Made by a program: the position numbers and the translations under genes. From Anaerolineales bacterium (GTDB lineage: Bacteria > Chloroflexota > Anaerolineae > Anaerolineales > Villigracilaceae): a stretch of DNA of 64,000 bases. The stretch lies in the NCBI GenBank assembly GCA_016789305.1, contig JAEURJ010000009.1, positions 1 through 64,000 of the forward strand, given 5' to 3'. This document shows, one piece after another, positions 60,077 through 64,000 of this stretch (the first letter of the stretch is position 1; each line of letters opens with the position of its first letter). The notes under the pieces are model-generated. The model saw nothing but the letters and a program-made list of their open reading frames with translations. It was not told the DNA's origin and did no database searches.

Positions 60077-61396
60077 CTATACAATTCTTCGCTGCACAAT
60101 GCCCTTTACAGCTTTGTAGGGACGTAACGTGACACTCGGGTTGGGTTCGGCGGGGCTGGGATCCCCGGGCAGAATATTCCACCTGCGCGAGATCATGGCA
60201 AGCACGGCGATCGCTTCGGTCATGGCGAAGTGCTCGCCGATGCAAATTCGGTTGCCGCCGCCAAAGGGAAAGAAGGCGTATCGCGGAAGCGAATGCATTT
60301 CGAGATCGTCCCAGCGCTCGGGTCGGAATTGATGCGGTTCGTCATAAAAGCGCGGGTCGTGCTGGGTCACCCACTGGCTGACGATCACCACCGAGCCGGC
60401 TTTGATCTCCTGTCCGCCGATCACGCAATCGTTCAGGGCCTGCCGTCCGATGGCCCAGGCCGGCGGACGCATCCGCAGGGTCTCCTTCACAATATTGCGC
60501 GTGTACGGAAGATTATTGATATCTTCAGAAGTTGGGAAGCGGTCATTCAATACGGCATCCACCTCGGCTTGCAGTTTCCCCTGCACCATCGGGTTGTGCG
60601 CAAGCATGTCCCAACACCAGGCGAGTAACAACGCAGTGGTCTCGTGACCCGCCAGCAAAAAGGTCAGCGTGTGCGCATGGATCTGTTCATCGGTGAATTG
60701 GCCTTTGCTGTTTTCCTTGAGGATGTTCACCAATGCATTCTTCGCATGAACGGATTGTGAATCGGCGAGCAGCATTTGAGTAACCAGATCAAGATCGGTT
60801 TTGGCCTGTTTGAATTTCGGGAACAAGGAACGCGTCGCTTCCGGCAGCGGCAGTTGGGCCAGCGGAAAGAGTCGGATCAGCGTCTTCATCGATTCACTCA
60901 CGCGTTCCACCGCCCCTTTCGGCGAACTGCCAAAGAACGACCACAACGCGATATCGAGGGTCAGGCGCATCATCTCCTCGGAGAAATTGATATCCTGACG
61001 GTGAGTCCACTGGGACATATGAGCGTACGTGTTCTCATTCATCAAGGGAAGATATTCCTCCATCCTGTGACGATGAAACGCAGGCTGCAAGGCGCGGCGC
61101 TGGGCGAGATGTTCCTCGCCTTCGCTGGTGAGCAGGCCTTCGCCAAGGATGATGCGCGCGCGCTGCAAGCTGGGGCCTTTGACGAAATTTCCCTGCTGCT
61201 TCACCAATACCTGTTCGATGAAGTCGGGGTGATTGAGGATGTAGAAATCGCGCTTCGGCATTTTGACGTGCGCAATATCGCCATGCTCCCGGGCAAGCTC
61301 ACTCAAGGTATCGAGCGGACTGTGGAACATCCTCCACATAAATTCCAGAGCGGATGTTTCCTGATGCGTTTTTGCAAATGAATAATCTGTTTCCAT
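60077..61396 (-). CDS. Cytochrome P450
   Basis: 439 residues. The oxygen-binding I-helix LLAGHETTALLLAWCWDML, the ExxR motif in VKETLRMRPPAWAIG, the PERW segment, and the heme-ligand loop FFPFGGGNRICIGEHFAMTE with C385 are all present. It is soluble and resembles the bacterial CYP102/CYP110/CYP4-like group. Substrate unknown; no ferredoxin partner gene is beside it. Confidence 0.95.
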   Translation of the reverse strand: METDYSFAKTHQETSALEFMWRMFHSPLDTLSELAREHGDIAHVKMPKRDFYILNHPDFIEQVLVKQQGNFVKGPSLQRARIILGEGLLTSEGEEHLAQRRALQPAFHRHRMEEYLPLMNENTYAHMSQWTHRQDINFSEEMMRLTLDIALWSFFGSSPKGAVERVSESMKTLIRLFPLAQLPLPEATRSLFPKFKQAKTDLDLVTQMLLADSQSVHAKNALVNILKENSKGQFTDEQIHAHTLTFLLAGHETTALLLAWCWDMLAHNPMVQGKLQAEVDAVLNDRFPTSEDINNLPYTRNIVKETLRMRPPAWAIGRQALNDCVIGGQEIKAGSVVIVSQWVTQHDPRFYDEPHQFRPERWDDLEMHSLPRYAFFPFGGGNRICIGEHFAMTEAIAVLAMISRRWNILPGDPSPAEPNPSVTLRPYKAVKGIVQRRIV

Positions 61397-61499
61397 GGTT
61401 GATCTCCTGTTGATAGCCCCATCTTACAGTCGGAGACCCGCGGCGTCTGCCCGCATGGGAGGGTGAAAGCTCCCCCTCTTTCGTTGGTACTCGTATTTT

Positions 61500-62141
61500 T
61501 TACAATTCTTCGGGTTTCACCAATCCAAAGCGCACCGCCATCAACGCAGCCTGCGTACGGTCGCTGACCCCCAGCTTCATCAACACATCACTGACATAAC
61601 CCTTCACGGTCATCTCGGTCAGCGTCAATTGCACTGCAATTTCCTTGTTGCTCATGCCGCGTGCCAGCAGCTTCAACAGATCGCGTTCGCGTTCCGTCAA
61701 TTCTTCAAATGGATCCTGCGGCATGGGCGCACGCGCCATTAATCGTTTTGCGATCTCTGGATGTAACTGCGGCTTCCCTTTCGCCGCGCCGCGAATCGCA
61801 TCCACCAATTCATCGCCGCCCATCTCTTTCAACAGGAATCCACTGGCGCCTGCACGCAGTGCCGCATAAATATGGGCATCATCGCTGAACGAAGTGAGGA
61901 TCAAAACGGGCAATTCAGGGAATTCCGGCCGGATACCCTTCAACGCGTCCACGCCATCGACGTTCGGCATTTGCAGATCCATCAACACGACATCCGGCTT
62001 GTGTTTTTGGATCAACTTCAACACCTGCGAACCGTCCACGGCTTCATCGAGCACCTTCATATCCTTTTCGGCATCGATGGTCATGCGCAATCCGCGGCGC
62101 ACAATTTGATGGTCATCGGCGATCAATATTTTCAGCATCAT
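61500..62141 (-). CDS. NarL/LuxR-family response regulator
   Basis: 213 residues. Receiver domain with D9/D10, phospho-acceptor D55 in VVLMDLQMPNVDG, and K in FLLKEMGGDELV. The C-terminal LuxR helix-turn-helix is FEELTERERDLLKLLARGMS and NKEIAVQLTLTEMTVKGYVS. The stop of the kinase gene overlaps its start by 4 nt, so they form a pair. Confidence 0.95.
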   Translation of the reverse strand: MMLKILIADDHQIVRRGLRMTIDAEKDMKVLDEAVDGSQVLKLIQKHKPDVVLMDLQMPNVDGVDALKGIRPEFPELPVLILTSFSDDAHIYAALRAGASGFLLKEMGGDELVDAIRGAAKGKPQLHPEIAKRLMARAPMPQDPFEELTERERDLLKLLARGMSNKEIAVQLTLTEMTVKGYVSDVLMKLGVSDRTQAALMAVRFGLVKPEEL

Positions 62142-63994
62142 TCCCTCGGCAGCGGCAAACTAAAATGGATGGTCGTTCCAACCCCAATCACAGATTCGAT
62201 TTTCAACTCCCCGCCCAACGCCAGCACGCGTTCGCGCATGCCGCGCACTCCGTAATGGCCGGCGGGAAGCGCCTCCACGTCAAACCCCATTCCATCATCC
62301 TGGATCACTCCATGCAATTTTGCACCACAGCGTACTTCAACTCGCGCCGTTCTGCCTTTGCCGTGCTTCACCGCATTTTGTAAAGACTCGCGGATCACCC
62401 ACGTGGCCGAATCCACAGTATCTTTTTGAAGGATGACCCGTCCGGGGATATCCAGCGCAATGGAAAGCAGCGACCCGCCTTCCGGTCCGCTCCGCCGGGA
62501 GAACGCTTCGCACACGCCTTGTACTGCCTCTGTCAAATCCGCAGTTTCCCCCACTGAATCATTTCTCAACTGATTCAACAACAGGCGCATTTCCTTCAAC
62601 GTATCGCGCGCCTGCATTTCCAACGCCTGCAGATCATCCTTCATTTCAGGCGAGGCGTTCGCCGCGAGTCCGCGCGCCACGAGATGCATCCCAAACAGAC
62701 TCTGAGTCACCGAGTCATGCAAATCACGGGCGATCTTCTGCCGCTCCTCATACGCCGCAATGGATTTTTGGTCTGCAATGCCTTGTTGGGTTTGCTCTTT
62801 GACCCTTTCTTCCAAAGTTTGATTCAATACATATAAGTTTTCGTACGCATTTGCATAAGCCAGTGCCAGCGCAGCCTGTTGGGCTAACCCGCTCAGGCGG
62901 GCGCGCTCATCTGGATCATAGTCCGGTCCCGCCCTGCGCGATCCCAGCCAATACCCTCCCAATGGAACCTTCCCAGCGATCAAACGTGTATTCCACGCCG
63001 GCATAAGATGGGCGGGCGGCACATCCGGCTCGGGGAATAACTTTAGCACTCCCCATTCCGCACCGATCTGCCGAGGGAATACTTCGTTGAACAATCGAAT
63101 GATCTCTTCACGGCGCTTTGCCTGTGCCAGCAGACTTTGCATCTCCTGCACTGCATTCTGAAATTTTAACCGGTCGGGATATAAAAGTTTATCGAGCCAC
63201 GTCTGAACCCATTTGCGTGTCGGTTCGAACAAAACAGCGGCAATAAACAGGCCGATCAGCGGCGCCAGCGGACGCGAGGTTAACGAGTCGGCAAAGAGCT
63301 CTGCCATTCCTATGGTGAGGGCCAGATATAAGGTCAGGAAAAGAAGCGAAACCGTTCCATAAATCAGCGTGCGGCGCAGGATGCGATCAATGCCGAAGAG
63401 ATCGTGCCGCAACACGGCGTAGGAAATCCCAATGGGCACGAAGAGTTGAAAGAGAAGCAACAGGTCGTAGGGGAAGATATCCAACCCCAACGCAAGTGTG
63501 AACGGACGAAACCAGAGGGGTATTTCGGCAAGTGCAATGCTAAAGAGCACAATGCGGGCACGCTGCGCATCCCGCAGATTCTCCGGCGACGCATCACGCG
63601 TGACCATGAAAAGATTCACAAAAAAGAGGACGACAACCACAGTCAACCAGGTGAATAAAAATGCAAGAGCAAGGACGCGCTGCCATGGATACGAGGTGAA
63701 TAAAAAAGCAGCCACCAGAATCGCTGAGAGTGCGTATCCGCACAGGATCGCCCACATCGGGACGCGATTGCGCCGCGGGAACCATGCACTCATGTGAAGA
63801 GCCATCGGCAAGAGAATGCCGCCTTGAATCAGTCGAAGGATCAAGTGCAGCGGGATGAACTGATAAAGCGGCGCACCGGGTTGAACGAAGGGCAGGTCAT
63901 TCAATTCAAAGGGGATCAAAAGGAAGAAGGCAAAGGAAATCGCAAAACAGGCAACGATGGTATGGCTTTCCCCCGGGCGAACGAGCGACGGCAT
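62138..63994 (-). CDS. Membrane sensor histidine kinase (HisKA_3), start near window edge
   Basis: At least 618 residues. Eight or so N-terminal helices (IVACFAISFAFFLLIPFELN through LFIAAVLFEPTR), a GAF-like region with AEWGVLKLFPEPDVPPAHLM, then EERQKIARDLHDSVTQSLFG (phospho-acceptor H426) and an HATPase domain with LQNAVKHGKGRTARVEV, DDGMGFD and GHYGVRGMRERVLALGG. The ATG at 63994 is 6 nt from the window end, so the true start may be farther upstream. Partner is the overlapping NarL-type regulator. Confidence 0.92.
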   Translation of the reverse strand: MPSLVRPGESHTIVACFAISFAFFLLIPFELNDLPFVQPGAPLYQFIPLHLILRLIQGGILLPMALHMSAWFPRRNRVPMWAILCGYALSAILVAAFLFTSYPWQRVLALAFLFTWLTVVVVLFFVNLFMVTRDASPENLRDAQRARIVLFSIALAEIPLWFRPFTLALGLDIFPYDLLLLFQLFVPIGISYAVLRHDLFGIDRILRRTLIYGTVSLLFLTLYLALTIGMAELFADSLTSRPLAPLIGLFIAAVLFEPTRKWVQTWLDKLLYPDRLKFQNAVQEMQSLLAQAKRREEIIRLFNEVFPRQIGAEWGVLKLFPEPDVPPAHLMPAWNTRLIAGKVPLGGYWLGSRRAGPDYDPDERARLSGLAQQAALALAYANAYENLYVLNQTLEERVKEQTQQGIADQKSIAAYEERQKIARDLHDSVTQSLFGMHLVARGLAANASPEMKDDLQALEMQARDTLKEMRLLLNQLRNDSVGETADLTEAVQGVCEAFSRRSGPEGGSLLSIALDIPGRVILQKDTVDSATWVIRESLQNAVKHGKGRTARVEVRCGAKLHGVIQDDGMGFDVEALPAGHYGVRGMRERVLALGGELKIESVIGVGTTIHFSLPLPRE

Positions 63995-64000
63995 GAGTCC

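Overview
The window looks like chromosomal DNA of a Chloroflexi-type bacterium, most likely Anaerolineae. This is inferred from gene content and style, not from an rRNA gene: no rRNA, tRNA or CRISPR array was seen. Typical traits are many small lipoproteins and membrane proteins, a beta-glucan utilisation cluster, a serine hydroxymethyltransferase fused to a glycine-cleavage T-protein, and several housekeeping genes whose TATAAT box lies only 6-8 nt before the ATG, as in leaderless transcripts.

Layout. 1-500: the start of an IS transposase and an ABC-transporter ATPase cut by it. 497-11767: beta-glucoside/cello-oligosaccharide use (lipoprotein GH3, GH94 phosphorylase, a mutarotase-like protein, GH1), an MFS carrier, two sugar ABC permeases and a PIG-V-like mannosyltransferase. 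11865-22048: housekeeping (coaBC, a phosphoesterase, a DUF4349 lipoprotein, rsmG, recF, a GNAT acetyltransferase, def, a cNMP-binding/PH membrane protein, a redoxin, a beta-hydroxyacid dehydrogenase, a SIMPL lipoprotein). 22159-28645: NurA, two small proteins, HerA, an AT-rich KAP NTPase, then a REP-associated tyrosine transposase with three copies of its own repeat, one inside its own reading frame. 28708-34596: a zinc-ribbon membrane protein, an OsmC protein, two carriers, and a two-gene module of a GHKL ATPase with a lysine-rich winged-helix partner. 34786-44862: small membrane, redox and zinc-ribbon proteins, including one behind a strong promoter that overlaps a LexA-like operator, and two tandem PPK2-type genes. 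44875-48200: arrays of 11-bp repeats and a duplicated element bounded by CCACCGGTGG palindromes, on either side of three genes.

48440-52780 is an AT-rich island and the most interesting part. A consensus promoter (TTGACA-N17-TATAAT) drives three genes separated by only 4 nt: a small ribbon-helix-helix-like protein, a two-helix membrane protein and a long prokaryotic Argonaute of 794 residues with recognisable MID and PIWI motifs. Tail-to-tail with it lies a gene for an M48-like HEMGH metalloprotein. A perfect 14-bp inverted repeat marks the right edge. I propose this as a candidate Argonaute defence locus with a membrane partner and a regulator.

52781-64000 returns to housekeeping and signalling: the SHMT-GcvT fusion, an orphan DUF2726 nuclease-like gene, a secreted helical protein, a GAF histidine kinase, a tyrosine-rich lipoprotein, a cytochrome P450, and a two-component pair (NarL-type regulator and HisKA_3 kinase) that runs to the window edge.
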